Assembly: GCF_000328705.1 (NCBI RefSeq)
Contig: NC_019673.1
Span: 2,666,001-2,730,000 of the forward strand
Length of the DNA: 64,000 nucleotides
Source: Saccharothrix espanaensis DSM 44229
Lineage (GTDB): Bacteria; Actinomycetota; Actinomycetes; Mycobacteriales; Pseudonocardiaceae
Reading direction: 5' to 3'
The first letter of the stretch is position 1. Every line of letters starts with the position of its first letter. The notes under the pieces were generated by a model. That model saw only the letters and a program-made list of their open reading frames with translations. It was not told the DNA's origin and did not search any database. This document shows, one piece after another, positions 8,401 through 15,544 of this stretch. A program made the position numbers and the translations under genes.

Positions 8401-10284
8401 TCGGGGTGGCAGACCCTGACGTTCGCCTCGCCGGTCGTGGTCCAGGCGAACACGACCTACGTGGTCTCGTACTACGCGCCCAACGGGCACTACTCCGTGA
8501 CGCCGGGCTACTTCAACGGGCAGAGCGCGAGCTACGGCGCGTTGCGCGCGTTGTCCAACGGCGCGGACGGCCCGAACGGCCTGTACCGCTACGGCGCGGG
8601 CGGCGGGTTCCCGACGTCCTCGTACAACGGGGCGAACTACTGGGTCGACGTGATCTACAAGAACGGGCTCAACGGCGACTCCACGCCGCCGACCCTCACC
8701 ACCCGCACGCCGGGGACCGACGCCACCAACGTCGGGCTGAACTCCTCGCTGTCGCTGGTGTTCTCCGAGGCGATGGACCCGGCGTCGACGCAGATCTGGC
8801 TGACCGACCCGGGTGGCGCGAAGCTCACCGGCACGGTGGCGCTCTCCGGCGACCAGAAGACCGTGACGTGGACGCCGGGCGGGGCGCTCAAGCCCAACAC
8901 CCGGTACACCGCGAGCGTGCTGCTGGCGGACGCGAACGGCAACGCGATGGCGTCGACGGCGACCTGGTCGTTCAGCACGTCCACGTCGGCGACCTGCCCG
9001 TGCTCGCTGTTCAGCTCGGCGACCGTGCCGACGACGACGTCGGCCGACGACAGCGGCTCGTACGAGCTGGGCGTGCGGTTCAGCCCGACGCAGAGCGGCC
9101 AGATCACCGGCGTGAAGTTCTACAAGGGCGAGGGCAACACCGGCACGCACACCGGGTCGCTGTGGTCCTCGGCCGGCGTCCGCCTGGCGACCGGCACGTT
9201 CACCGGTGAGACGGCTGCCGGGTGGCAGACGCTGACGTTCCCGTCGCCGGTCACGGTCGCACCGGGGCTGGTCTACACGGCGTCGTACTTCGCGCCCAAC
9301 GGCCACTACGCGATCGACCAGGGCTACTTCCAGGCGACCGGGATCAACGCGCCGCCGCTGACCGCGCCGCAGACCGGCGAGGGCAACCCGAACGGCGTGT
9401 TCCAGACCGGCGGCGGGTTCCCGACCACGTCCCACCAGGGCAACAACTACTGGGTGGACGTCGTCTACACGCCGAACGCCGACACCACGGCGCCGGTCAG
9501 CTCCGGCCACACCCCGCTGACCGACGCGGTCGACGTGCCGCTGACCACCCAGGTGACGGCGAGCTTCGACGAGCCGATCGACCTGACCAACACGCAGTTC
9601 TCGGTCAGCGACCCCGGCGGCGCGAAGCTCGACGGCACGCTGACCAGGTCCGCGGACCAGCAGACGGTGCTGTGGACGCCCGCCAAGCCGTTGGCGGCGA
9701 CCACGAAGTACACCGCGAGCGTGCGGGCGGCCGACACCGGCGGCAACATCATGGCCACGGCGCTGACCTGGTCGTTCACCGCATCGGGCAGCCAGACGTG
9801 CCCGTGCTCGCTGTTCAGCGGGGCGACGGTGCCGACGGTCCAGTCGGCGGACGACGGCGGCGCGTACGAGATGGGCGTGCGGTTCACCTCGTCGGCGAAC
9901 GGGTTCATCACCGGGGTGAAGTTCTACAAGGGCGCCGGCAACACCGGAACCCACACCGGCACGGTGTGGTCGGCGGACGGCGTGTCCCTGAAGACCGGAA
10001 CGTTCACCGGTGAGACGGCGACCGGCTGGCAGACGCTGACCTTCGGCACGCCGCTGGCGGTGACGGCGGGCACGACCTACGTGGCCTCCTACACCGTGCC
10101 CAACGGCCACTACGCGGTGAACCACGGCTACTTCGCGGGCTACAGCGCGACGTCGCCGCCGCTCACCTCGCCGGCCACGGCAGAGGGCGCTCCGAACGGC
10201 GTGTACCAGGTCGGGACCGGCTTCCCGACGAACAGTTATCAGGGCAACCACTACTGGGTCGACGTGGTCTTCACGACCAGCTGA
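5458..10284 (+). CDS. Secreted N,N-dimethylformamidase-beta-like protein with four DUF4082 modules
   Basis: A 1608-residue secreted protein. A signal peptide of about 36 residues ends at VANAA. Residues about 40-525 resemble the N,N-dimethylformamidase beta-subunit-like domain, followed by an Ig-like segment (about 541-636). Four DUF4082 modules then begin near residues 639, 907, 1180 and 1447, each opening with a CPC motif and containing GVKFYKG or GVRFYKG and GWQTL. They alternate with three Big_5-type Ig-like domains (about 801, 1075 and 1342). DUF4082 is usually surface-exposed and suspected of carbohydrate binding. Its place between two sugar operons suggests binding or processing of the glycan made here. 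ATG 5458 follows a GAGGAG at some distance. The modules are clearly repeated at DNA level (about 800-base period). The gene ends before a strong hairpin. Confidence 0.85.
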   Translation: MASPARRLVRALCAALMVTGCVTPLVLLTTATVANAAPCDAPVVNKVLCENTKPGTPDWQVPSRDDSILGYTTDISSTPGGQVAFKMLTNASSYTIDIFRLGWYNGVGARQVDTISRNTPQNQPPCLRDTPSALIDCGNWAVSLTWNVPANAVSGIYYARVTRGDNGLRNEIAFVIRDDSSTSKVFFQTSDSTWVAYNRYGGNSLYFGDGPGQGGQAYKVSYNRPYTGGDGDENFIFNAEYPMLRFMERNGYDVSYTTDVDSARRGHLIKNHKVFMAVGHDEYWSNEQRANVEAARDAGVHLAFLTGNEIFWKTKWEKSIDSSQTDWRTVSCYKETKGTQNDGDSSTWTGTWRDPRMSPPQDGGRPENSLLGNIFTVNGRRDDSLQVPAAYGKMRLWRNTSLQSMAAGTTYTFQPGTLGYEWNTVEDNGYQPAGVGQFSRTTVAMLDGPYVLQNHGDYYTPDTKTHALTYYKHSSGALVFGAGTVQWAWGLDDEHAFLTNTPTSDIRMQQATVNFLADMGVQATTLMPGLVQTSASSDTTAPSVSYNNVPAVSAVGQPYTFNGTVVDWNGQVTGVEVSTDGGVRWHPAVWQAGQTGWSYTYTPPSSGPAQLRVRAVDDSLNLSTPVAATPAVAARVCPCGIFAANETPKTPDILDASALELGVKWRANTNGYVRGVKFYKGPNNTGTHTGTLWTVGGQQLATGTFVNETASGWQTLLFPVPVAVNANTTYIVSYLSPTGHFSVDNEYFSRSSKYLEPLTGLQTGVDGFNGVFRSGAGFPDRYSQDSNYWVDVVWAQDPGPDTRAPELTSTTPLANATSIGLTPTLSATYDEAINPSSLQFTLTGPGGVAVAGTTSVTGNGKTAQFTPNAALTPGTSYTAGVRVRDAAGNQTALHNFGFKTGANRPATCPCTIWDDFAQPATPSADDATAVEVGTKVRFNGKGEVLGVRFYKGEGNTGTHKGSLWSASGLLLATGTFSGETASGWQTLTFASPVVVQANTTYVVSYYAPNGHYSVTPGYFNGQSASYGALRALSNGADGPNGLYRYGAGGGFPTSSYNGANYWVDVIYKNGLNGDSTPPTLTTRTPGTDATNVGLNSSLSLVFSEAMDPASTQIWLTDPGGAKLTGTVALSGDQKTVTWTPGGALKPNTRYTASVLLADANGNAMASTATWSFSTSTSATCPCSLFSSATVPTTTSADDSGSYELGVRFSPTQSGQITGVKFYKGEGNTGTHTGSLWSSAGVRLATGTFTGETAAGWQTLTFPSPVTVAPGLVYTASYFAPNGHYAIDQGYFQATGINAPPLTAPQTGEGNPNGVFQTGGGFPTTSHQGNNYWVDVVYTPNADTTAPVSSGHTPLTDAVDVPLTTQVTASFDEPIDLTNTQFSVSDPGGAKLDGTLTRSADQQTVLWTPAKPLAATTKYTASVRAADTGGNIMATALTWSFTASGSQTCPCSLFSGATVPTVQSADDGGAYEMGVRFTSSANGFITGVKFYKGAGNTGTHTGTVWSADGVSLKTGTFTGETATGWQTLTFGTPLAVTAGTTYVASYTVPNGHYAVNHGYFAGYSATSPPLTSPATAEGAPNGVYQVGTGFPTNSYQGNHYWVDVVFTTS

Positions 10285-10288
10285 GACG

Positions 10289-10317
10289 CCGGCCGGGTCC
10301 ACACTGGACCCGGCCGG
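10289..10317 (+). terminator. Hairpin terminator after the DUF4082 gene
   Basis: A perfect 12-base stem (10289-10300 with 10306-10317) with a 5-base loop starts five bases after the stop codon. It should end transcription of the long secreted-protein gene. Confidence 0.75.
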
Positions 10318-10344
10318 TCCGCGTTGCGGGCCCGGGATCGCACT

Positions 10345-10421
10345 GGGTCTTGGGTTCTGGTTCTGGGTGGTTGGGTTCGGGTTCTGGTTGTTGATTTTGG
10401 GGTTTGGGTTGTCGATTGGGG
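10345..10421 (+). repeat. G/T-rich low-complexity leader with eight G-tracts
   Basis: The + strand is almost devoid of C for about 75 bases and holds eight runs of three or four G, built on imperfect repeats of TTGGG and GGTTCTGG. It ends just before ATG 10427 and lies after the terminator. It is therefore probably the leader of the acyltransferase mRNA and could form G-quadruplexes. Confidence 0.6.
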
Positions 10422-10426
10422 ATGGC

Positions 10427-11080
10427 ATGACACCGCGGCCGCTGCTGCTGGTCGGTGGGGGAGGGCTGGCGCGCGAGGTGCTCGCGGCGGTCCGGCTCCT
10501 GCCGGCGGAGTGGACCCCCGTGGGCGCGTTGGACGACGACCCGTCCCGGCACGGCGCGGACCTCGACGGTCTGCCGGTGCTGGGCGGGTCGGAGCTGGTG
10601 CACGAACGGCCCGACGCCGCCGTGCTGGTGTGCATCGCCAGCGCCCGCCGGCCGTTGGGCCGGATGACCGTGGTGCGGCGGCTGGGCTTGCCGGAGGATC
10701 GGTGGGCCACCGTGGTGCACCCGGCGGCCTCGGTGCCGCCAGGGGCCGTCGTGGGGCCGGGAACGGTCCTGCTGGCCGGGGTGGTCGTGACGACGCCGTT
10801 GCGCTTGGGGGCGCACGTCGTCGCGATGCCCCACGTGTTGGTGACCCACGACGACGAGGTGGGCGACGGTGTGACGTTCGCCGGCCGCGCGTCGCTGGGC
10901 GGAGCGGTACGGGTCGGGGAGAGCGCCTACCTGGGCCAGGGCTCTTCGGTCCGGGAAGGCACGTCGATCGGCGCGGGCGCGGTGGTGGGCATGGGATCGG
11001 TGGTGCTCACGGACGTGCCCGCGGGTGAGGTCTGGGCGGGCGTTCCGGCCAGACGACTGCGAGAGGGGAACGGTTCGTGA
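10427..11080 (+). CDS. NeuD/PglD-type sugar O/N-acyltransferase (hexapeptide repeat)
   Basis: A 217-residue protein. The N-terminal Rossmann-like PglD_N domain starts PLLLVGGGGLAREVL. A left-handed beta-helix of hexapeptide repeats follows (for example VGPGTVLLAGVVVTTPLRLG), ending in AGVPARRL. Such enzymes acetylate an amino sugar nucleotide using acetyl-CoA. The frame is open upstream through the G/T-rich tract, but homology begins at ATG 10427, so that start is used. The last codon overlaps the next gene (GTGA). With the downstream aminotransferase it forms a second amino-sugar set. Confidence 0.85.
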   Translation: MTPRPLLLVGGGGLAREVLAAVRLLPAEWTPVGALDDDPSRHGADLDGLPVLGGSELVHERPDAAVLVCIASARRPLGRMTVVRRLGLPEDRWATVVHPAASVPPGAVVGPGTVLLAGVVVTTPLRLGAHVVAMPHVLVTHDDEVGDGVTFAGRASLGGAVRVGESAYLGQGSSVREGTSIGAGAVVGMGSVVLTDVPAGEVWAGVPARRLREGNGS

Positions 11081-12171
11081 TCGACATCCCGCTGGTGGAC
11101 CTGCGTGCGCAGCACGAACAGGTGGCCGACGAGGTCGCCGACGGCTGGGCCGAGGTGCTCAAGACGACGGCGTTCATCGGCGGCAGGCAGGTCGCCGAGT
11201 TCGAGGCGGAGTTCGCCGCCTACCAGGAGGTCCGGCACTGCGTCGGGGTCGGCAACGGCACCGACGCGATCGAACTGGCGCTGCGCGCGCTGGAGGTCGG
11301 GCCCGGCGACGAGTGCGTGCTGCCCGCCAACACGTTCATCGCCACCGCCGAGGCCGTGGCCCGGACCGGCGCGACGCCCGTCCTGGTCGACTGCGTCGCC
11401 GACACCGGGCTCATCGACACCGCGCTGGTGTCCGACGCGCTGACCGCGCGCACCAAGGCGATCGTGCCGGTGCACCTGTACGGGCAGGCCGCGGCCGTCG
11501 AAGAGCTCCGGTCGTTCGGGGTTCCGGTGGTCGAGGACGCGGCCCAGGCCCAGGGCGCGCGGCGCAACGGCGTCGCGGTCGGTGGTCTGGGCGACATCGC
11601 GGCCACCAGCTTCTACCCGGGCAAGAACCTCGGTGCCTACGGCGACGGCGGCGCGGTCCTGACGTCGTCCGACGAGCTGGCCACGGCGGTGAAGTTGTTG
11701 CGCGAGCACGGCTCGCCGCGCAAGTACGAGCACACCGTGCTGGGCTTCAACAGCCGGCTGGACACGTTGCAGGCCGTGGTGCTGTCGGCGAAGCTGCGGC
11801 GGCTGGAAGGCTGGAACACGGCCCGTCGCGAGGCCGCTGCCCGGTACTCGGCGCTGCTGGAGTCGGTGGCGGGGGTGACCCCGCCGGTGGTGCTGGAGGG
11901 CAACCTGCCGGTGTGGCACCTCTACGTGGTGCGGGTCGCGGAGCGGGACCGGGTGCTGGCCGCCCTGCACGCGGCCGGGATCGGGGCCGGCATCCACTAC
12001 CCGACGCCGGTGCACCTGACCGGGGCGTTCGACTCGTTGGGCCACGCGCGCGGCGACTTCCCGGTGAGCGAGGCGGTGGCCGGCGAGATCCTGTCGCTGC
12101 CGCTGTTCCCGGAGATCACGGCCGCCCAGCAGGAGCGGGTCGTGACGGCGCTCGCCGAGGCGGTGCGATGA
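11077..12171 (+). CDS. DegT-family aminotransferase (WlbC/WbpE/FdtB type)
   Basis: A 364-residue PLP-dependent sugar aminotransferase. Lys183 in FYPGKNLGAYGDGG is the Schiff-base lysine and EDAAQAQGA carries the PLP-binding Asp. The FYPGKN-GAYGDGG signature is typical of enzymes making 3-amino sugars (WbpE, QdtB and FdtB relatives). GTG 11077 overlaps the previous stop and the gene overlaps the following acyltransferase by ATGA. Together with the WlbB-like acyltransferase and perhaps the Gfo/Idh dehydrogenase at 1433, it would give a 3-acetamido sugar. Confidence 0.88.
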   Translation: MIDIPLVDLRAQHEQVADEVADGWAEVLKTTAFIGGRQVAEFEAEFAAYQEVRHCVGVGNGTDAIELALRALEVGPGDECVLPANTFIATAEAVARTGATPVLVDCVADTGLIDTALVSDALTARTKAIVPVHLYGQAAAVEELRSFGVPVVEDAAQAQGARRNGVAVGGLGDIAATSFYPGKNLGAYGDGGAVLTSSDELATAVKLLREHGSPRKYEHTVLGFNSRLDTLQAVVLSAKLRRLEGWNTARREAAARYSALLESVAGVTPPVVLEGNLPVWHLYVVRVAERDRVLAALHAAGIGAGIHYPTPVHLTGAFDSLGHARGDFPVSEAVAGEILSLPLFPEITAAQQERVVTALAEAVR

Positions 12172-12725
12172 GCGTTTTCGTCCACCCCAAAGGTCTGTGC
12201 GAGAGCGACGAGGTCGGCGACGGGACCCGGGTGTGGGCGTTCGCGCACGTGCTGCCCGGTGCCCGGGTCGGGCGTGACTGCAACATCTGCGACAACGCGT
12301 TCGTCGAGGGCAAGGCGGTCCTCGGGGACCGGGTGACGGTGAAGAACGGCACCCTGGTGTTCGACGGCGTGGTCTGCGAGGACGAGGTGTTCCTCGGGCC
12401 GAACGTGTTGTTCACCAACGACCTGCGGCCGCGCGCGGCCATCCGGAAGACCGGCGACGACCTGCTGTCCACGGTCGTGCGGCGCGGGGCGTCGCTGGGT
12501 GCCGGCACGGTCGTGGTGTGCGGCGTGGAGATCGGCGAGCACGCGTTCGCGGCGGCGGGGTCGGTGGTGACCAAGAACGTGCCGGCGCACGCGTTCGTCG
12601 CCGGGAACCCCGCTCGGCACAAGGGGTGGGTCTGCTCCTGCGGTCAGCGGCTCGACGCGGGGCTGGTGTGCCCGGACTGCGGGAGCCGGTTCGCGGAGGG
12701 GGACAAGGGGCTGGTGGCGCAGTGA
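12168..12725 (+). CDS. WlbB/WbpD-type N-acetyltransferase with C-terminal zinc ribbon
   Basis: A 185-residue left-handed beta-helix acyltransferase. The family pattern is clear: VHPKGLCESDEVGDGTRVWA at the N-terminus, FLGPNVLFTNDLRPR in the middle and AGNPARHKGWVCSCG near the end. Relatives acetylate UDP-3-amino sugars. The C-terminus adds a small zinc-ribbon-like tail with the cysteine pairs CSC and CPDC. ATG 12168 overlaps the aminotransferase stop, so the last two steps of a 3-acetamido sugar are likely translated together. A 13-base tandem repeat and a hairpin follow. Confidence 0.87.
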   Translation: MSVFVHPKGLCESDEVGDGTRVWAFAHVLPGARVGRDCNICDNAFVEGKAVLGDRVTVKNGTLVFDGVVCEDEVFLGPNVLFTNDLRPRAAIRKTGDDLLSTVVRRGASLGAGTVVVCGVEIGEHAFAAAGSVVTKNVPAHAFVAGNPARHKGWVCSCGQRLDAGLVCPDCGSRFAEGDKGLVAQ

Positions 12726-12743
12726 GCGTCATCCGCTGAGCCT

Positions 12744-12808
12744 GGCGCTGCGGTGTGGCGCTGCGGTGTGGCGCTGAGCTGTGGCGCTGAGCTGTGGCGC
12801 TGAGCTGT
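12744..12808. repeat. 13-base tandem repeat, five copies
   Basis: The unit GGCGCTGCGGTGT occurs twice and its variant GGCGCTGAGCTGT three times, head to tail. It sits between two convergent operons, 18 bases after the acyltransferase stop. Confidence 0.85.
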
Positions 12809-12838
12809 GGTGTGGCGTTGTGGTGCGTGGTGGAGAGG

Positions 12839-12868
12839 ACGGGCTTCGGGCGGATGCCCGGAGCCCGT
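12839..12868. terminator. Bidirectional hairpin between convergent operons
   Basis: A 13-base stem (12839-12851 with 12856-12868, one G-T wobble) with a 4-base loop separates the acyltransferase stop at 12725 from the polymerase stop at 12873. It can serve both strands. Confidence 0.7.
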
Positions 12869-12872
12869 TCGG

Positions 12873-14276
12873 CTAGGACTGCTGGTGCTCCGGTCGGGGA
12901 GCGGAAGGGCGGGGGCGGGGCGGTTTGGCGAAGGGGCGGCGGCTCAGGATGATGGACTTGAGCGTGCGCTGGTGCTCCTCGGCCGCTGCCTCCTGTCGGG
13001 CGATCCGCAGCATCGACCCGGCCAGGCCGACCATGGTGAAGACGATTCCGGTGGCCACGCTGAAGCCCAGCAGGTCGAACGTGAACGCCGCGATGCCGCC
13101 CGCGAGGACGGCGGAGAGCACGGCCGCCGCGACACCCCGCAGGTGGTCGTCGCGGCTGATCACGCGGACCTGGAGCACCGCGAAACCGGCCGCCAGGAAC
13201 AGCCCGATCAGGGCGAACATGCCCAGGTAGCCGTTCTCGATCAGGGTCAGCAGGAACTGGTTGTCCAGGATCGTGTACTTGGTCGGCAGGAACGTGCCGA
13301 AACCCCGGCCCAGCAACGGGTTCAGGTCGATCTGCTCGGCCGCCGCCGCGTAGTCCGCGGTGCGCGCCTTGACGCTCGGGTCGTCCTCGATGTTGGAGAA
13401 CATGCCGCGCAGCGTCCCGAACAGGCCGGGCACCACCAGGCTCGCGCCCAGGAAGAACCCGCCGCCGACCACCATCGCGGTGATCTTCCGCTTGCGCGGC
13501 AAGGTGAAGATCATCACGATGCCGGCGACGGTCATGCCCAGGATGGCGGTCCGCGAGAGCGCGGTCATCGCGCCCAGGCCGCACAGCGCCAGGCAGATCA
13601 GCCACCGCTTGTACGGTGTGCCGTCGTCGCGCGCCTTGAACACGTAGTGGGTGGCCATCGGCACCGCCATCGCGCAGATCAGGCCGTACTCGATGGGGTG
13701 GTTGGTGGTGCCGGTGGGACGGCGGAAGATCGACCGCGTCTCCATCACCGCGTAGCCGTTCTCCTGCGCGCGCAGGCCCGGGATGCTGACGTACCCGGCG
13801 AGGTCGACGCCGAGACCGAACTGCACCAGACCGACGAACGCGATCACCGCCGAACAGCCGACGATCAGCTTCAGGACCTTGTCGAGGCGTTCCCGGGTGC
13901 GCACGGCGTCGCAGATGAACACGGCCATGCTGAGGGTGGCGAGGATCCGGATGATGCTGGAGTCGGCGACGGTCAGTTCGTCGATCGGCAGCCAGCGCCT
14001 GGTCGCCACGCCGTAGGTCGCCAGGTGCGAGGCGAGGTAGAGCCCCAGCGCGGTGCGCACCACGTTGCGGCCCTTGCCCATGCCGAGCGTGTCGACCATC
14101 TGGGCGGCCAGCCAGACGACGCCGAGCAGCAGCGCGAACACCAGGGCCGGCGGGAGCGTCATCGGGACGAACGACAGCACCAGCCGGGCCGGGATGATCA
14201 GCAGGGCGAACAGGTACACGCAGACGAGAGTCGCACCGTCTGCCCGTTGCCTGATCCGCTTGAGCCGCTCGGTCAA
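12873..14276 (-). CDS. O-antigen ligase/polymerase-like membrane protein (Wzy/RfaL family)
   Basis: A 467-residue multi-pass membrane protein with about eleven hydrophobic segments. The conserved periplasmic-loop signature is present, with TGTTNHPIEYG, GLGAMTALSRTAILG and NPLLGRGFGTFLP. Members polymerise lipid-linked glycan repeats or ligate glycans at the outer face of the membrane. The start is inferred as TTG 14276, which overlaps the stop of the upstream chain-length gene as TTGA; no ATG or GTG in frame would keep the first membrane segment. The C-terminal tail is basic and proline-rich, presumably cytoplasmic. Confidence 0.8.
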   Translation of the reverse strand: MTERLKRIRQRADGATLVCVYLFALLIIPARLVLSFVPMTLPPALVFALLLGVVWLAAQMVDTLGMGKGRNVVRTALGLYLASHLATYGVATRRWLPIDELTVADSSIIRILATLSMAVFICDAVRTRERLDKVLKLIVGCSAVIAFVGLVQFGLGVDLAGYVSIPGLRAQENGYAVMETRSIFRRPTGTTNHPIEYGLICAMAVPMATHYVFKARDDGTPYKRWLICLALCGLGAMTALSRTAILGMTVAGIVMIFTLPRKRKITAMVVGGGFFLGASLVVPGLFGTLRGMFSNIEDDPSVKARTADYAAAAEQIDLNPLLGRGFGTFLPTKYTILDNQFLLTLIENGYLGMFALIGLFLAAGFAVLQVRVISRDDHLRGVAAAVLSAVLAGGIAAFTFDLLGFSVATGIVFTMVGLAGSMLRIARQEAAAEEHQRTLKSIILSRRPFAKPPRPRPSAPRPEHQQS

Positions 14277-15451
14277 GATCTGTCTTCGTTGCTCGGCCAG
14301 GTCGGAGCGGGCGGCGGCACGGCGATCTTCACGGTCCGCTCGCTGGCGGTCGGCTGCGGCTTGGCCGGGGTGGTGCCGGGCTTGGCCTGCGGCGCGTTCT
14401 GCGGGCCGTGCTGGGGTGAGTTCTGCGGGCCGTGCTGTGGGGAGTTCTGGGGTGAGTTCTGTGGGGAGTTCTGGGCGGGCATGCCGCCGGGAGGCGTGGT
14501 GGGCTTGGCCTGCTGGGCCGCGGTGAGGCCGCCGGGCTTGGCCTGGGGGCCCTGCGGTTGGCCGATCTTCGCGGCGGGGATGCCGCTGGGCGGGGTGCCC
14601 GGGACCTTCACCTTTATGGTCTGCTCGCTGGCCGTGGGCTGCGGGCGGCGCGCGGGCTGAGCCTGGGGGGAGTTCTGGGGTGCGGGCGTGGGCTGAGGTA
14701 GCGGGCGGCGTGGTGCGCCGTTGGCCTGGGCCGTGGTTTGGGCCGTGGTTTGGGGATCGGGCGTGGGCTCCGGGTCCGTCTCGTCCTCGGCGGCCTTGGC
14801 CCGCTCCTTGTCCTTGCGCCGCTTGATGTTGTTCATGATGCTGTCGGCACCGAAGGTCGCGGCGGTGGTCAGCAGCATCAGCAGCACGAAGGCCGCGCCG
14901 GCGTACCGGACCTTGCCGCCGATCTGCGCCTCGGCCTCGGTCGGGTTCACGATCACCTGCGAGGTGATGAACGTCGACTCGGGTGCCTTGAGCTTGCGCT
15001 GCTGGTCCTCCAGCTCCTTGGAGGCGAACTCCATGACCGTGGTGACCATCTTCTCGGCCTCGGCGGGCGTCTCGCTGTCGCCGGTGACGAAGAGGAAGGG
15101 GCCGTTCTGGCCGCCGCCGGTCGCGGTGTAGTTCAGCACCGAGCCCTTGGTGATGCCCAGCTGCTCGCGGGTCTTCGGGTCGGTCAGGATCTGCGTCAGG
15201 ATCTGCGAGGTGGTCGCCAGGCTGCCGTCGAAGGCCAGCAGCGGGTTGATCTTCACGGCCTCCTCGGGCGTGACCTTCTGCGAGAACGTGCCACCCGCCG
15301 CCGGCGTGGTCAGCACCATCACACCCGAGGACTGGTAGCGGGTGGGGATCGACAGGAACATGCCGGCAGCCACCGCGACGGCGACCACCGCTGACGGCAC
15401 GGCGATGTACCACCGCCTCCGCAGCGTCCGCACGGCGCCCCAGAAATCCAT
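14273..15451 (-). CDS. Wzz-like polysaccharide chain-length regulator with long Pro/Gln tail
   Basis: A 392-residue protein. TM1 lies at about residues 15-35 and TM2 at about 180-203. The extracytoplasmic domain between them is typical of Wzz/Wzc-N chain-length proteins. No Walker motif follows, so it is not a tyrosine kinase. Instead a tail of about 185 residues is rich in Pro, Gln and Asn, with PQNSPQ and PQHGPQ repeats and two copies of a QPTASE-(Q/R)-T-(I/V)-K motif. The tail should be cytoplasmic and may bind or be phosphorylated. It is coupled to the polymerase gene by TTGA, consistent with joint control of glycan length. Confidence 0.8.
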   Translation of the reverse strand: MDFWGAVRTLRRRWYIAVPSAVVAVAVAAGMFLSIPTRYQSSGVMVLTTPAAGGTFSQKVTPEEAVKINPLLAFDGSLATTSQILTQILTDPKTREQLGITKGSVLNYTATGGGQNGPFLFVTGDSETPAEAEKMVTTVMEFASKELEDQQRKLKAPESTFITSQVIVNPTEAEAQIGGKVRYAGAAFVLLMLLTTAATFGADSIMNNIKRRKDKERAKAAEDETDPEPTPDPQTTAQTTAQANGAPRRPLPQPTPAPQNSPQAQPARRPQPTASEQTIKVKVPGTPPSGIPAAKIGQPQGPQAKPGGLTAAQQAKPTTPPGGMPAQNSPQNSPQNSPQHGPQNSPQHGPQNAPQAKPGTTPAKPQPTASERTVKIAVPPPAPTWPSNEDRS

Positions 15452-15544
15452 CCGCTCCCCGATCCGTGTTAACCCTGAGTGCGTCAGAGCAAGGTGTTGT
15501 TACTCTGAGATCGGCCGACTCGCGCCTTGTCGTTACAGGTGGTG
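15452..15544. promoter_or_regulatory. Divergent promoter region, chain-length operon and propeller gene
   Basis: These 93 bases separate two divergent starts and are noticeably lower in GC than the flanks. They hold TTAACC, TTACTC and TTACAG blocks and the short inverted repeat CTGA-GTGCG-TCAG (15474-15486). Exact -35/-10 boxes are not clear. Confidence 0.4.

Noticed and set aside
5293..10710. A 1805-codon open frame on the minus strand opposite the DUF4082 gene.
   Set aside because: It is a product of GC-biased codons on the other strand; the sense gene has a signal peptide and clear domains, and the antisense protein is Arg/Ala/Val-rich without any motif.
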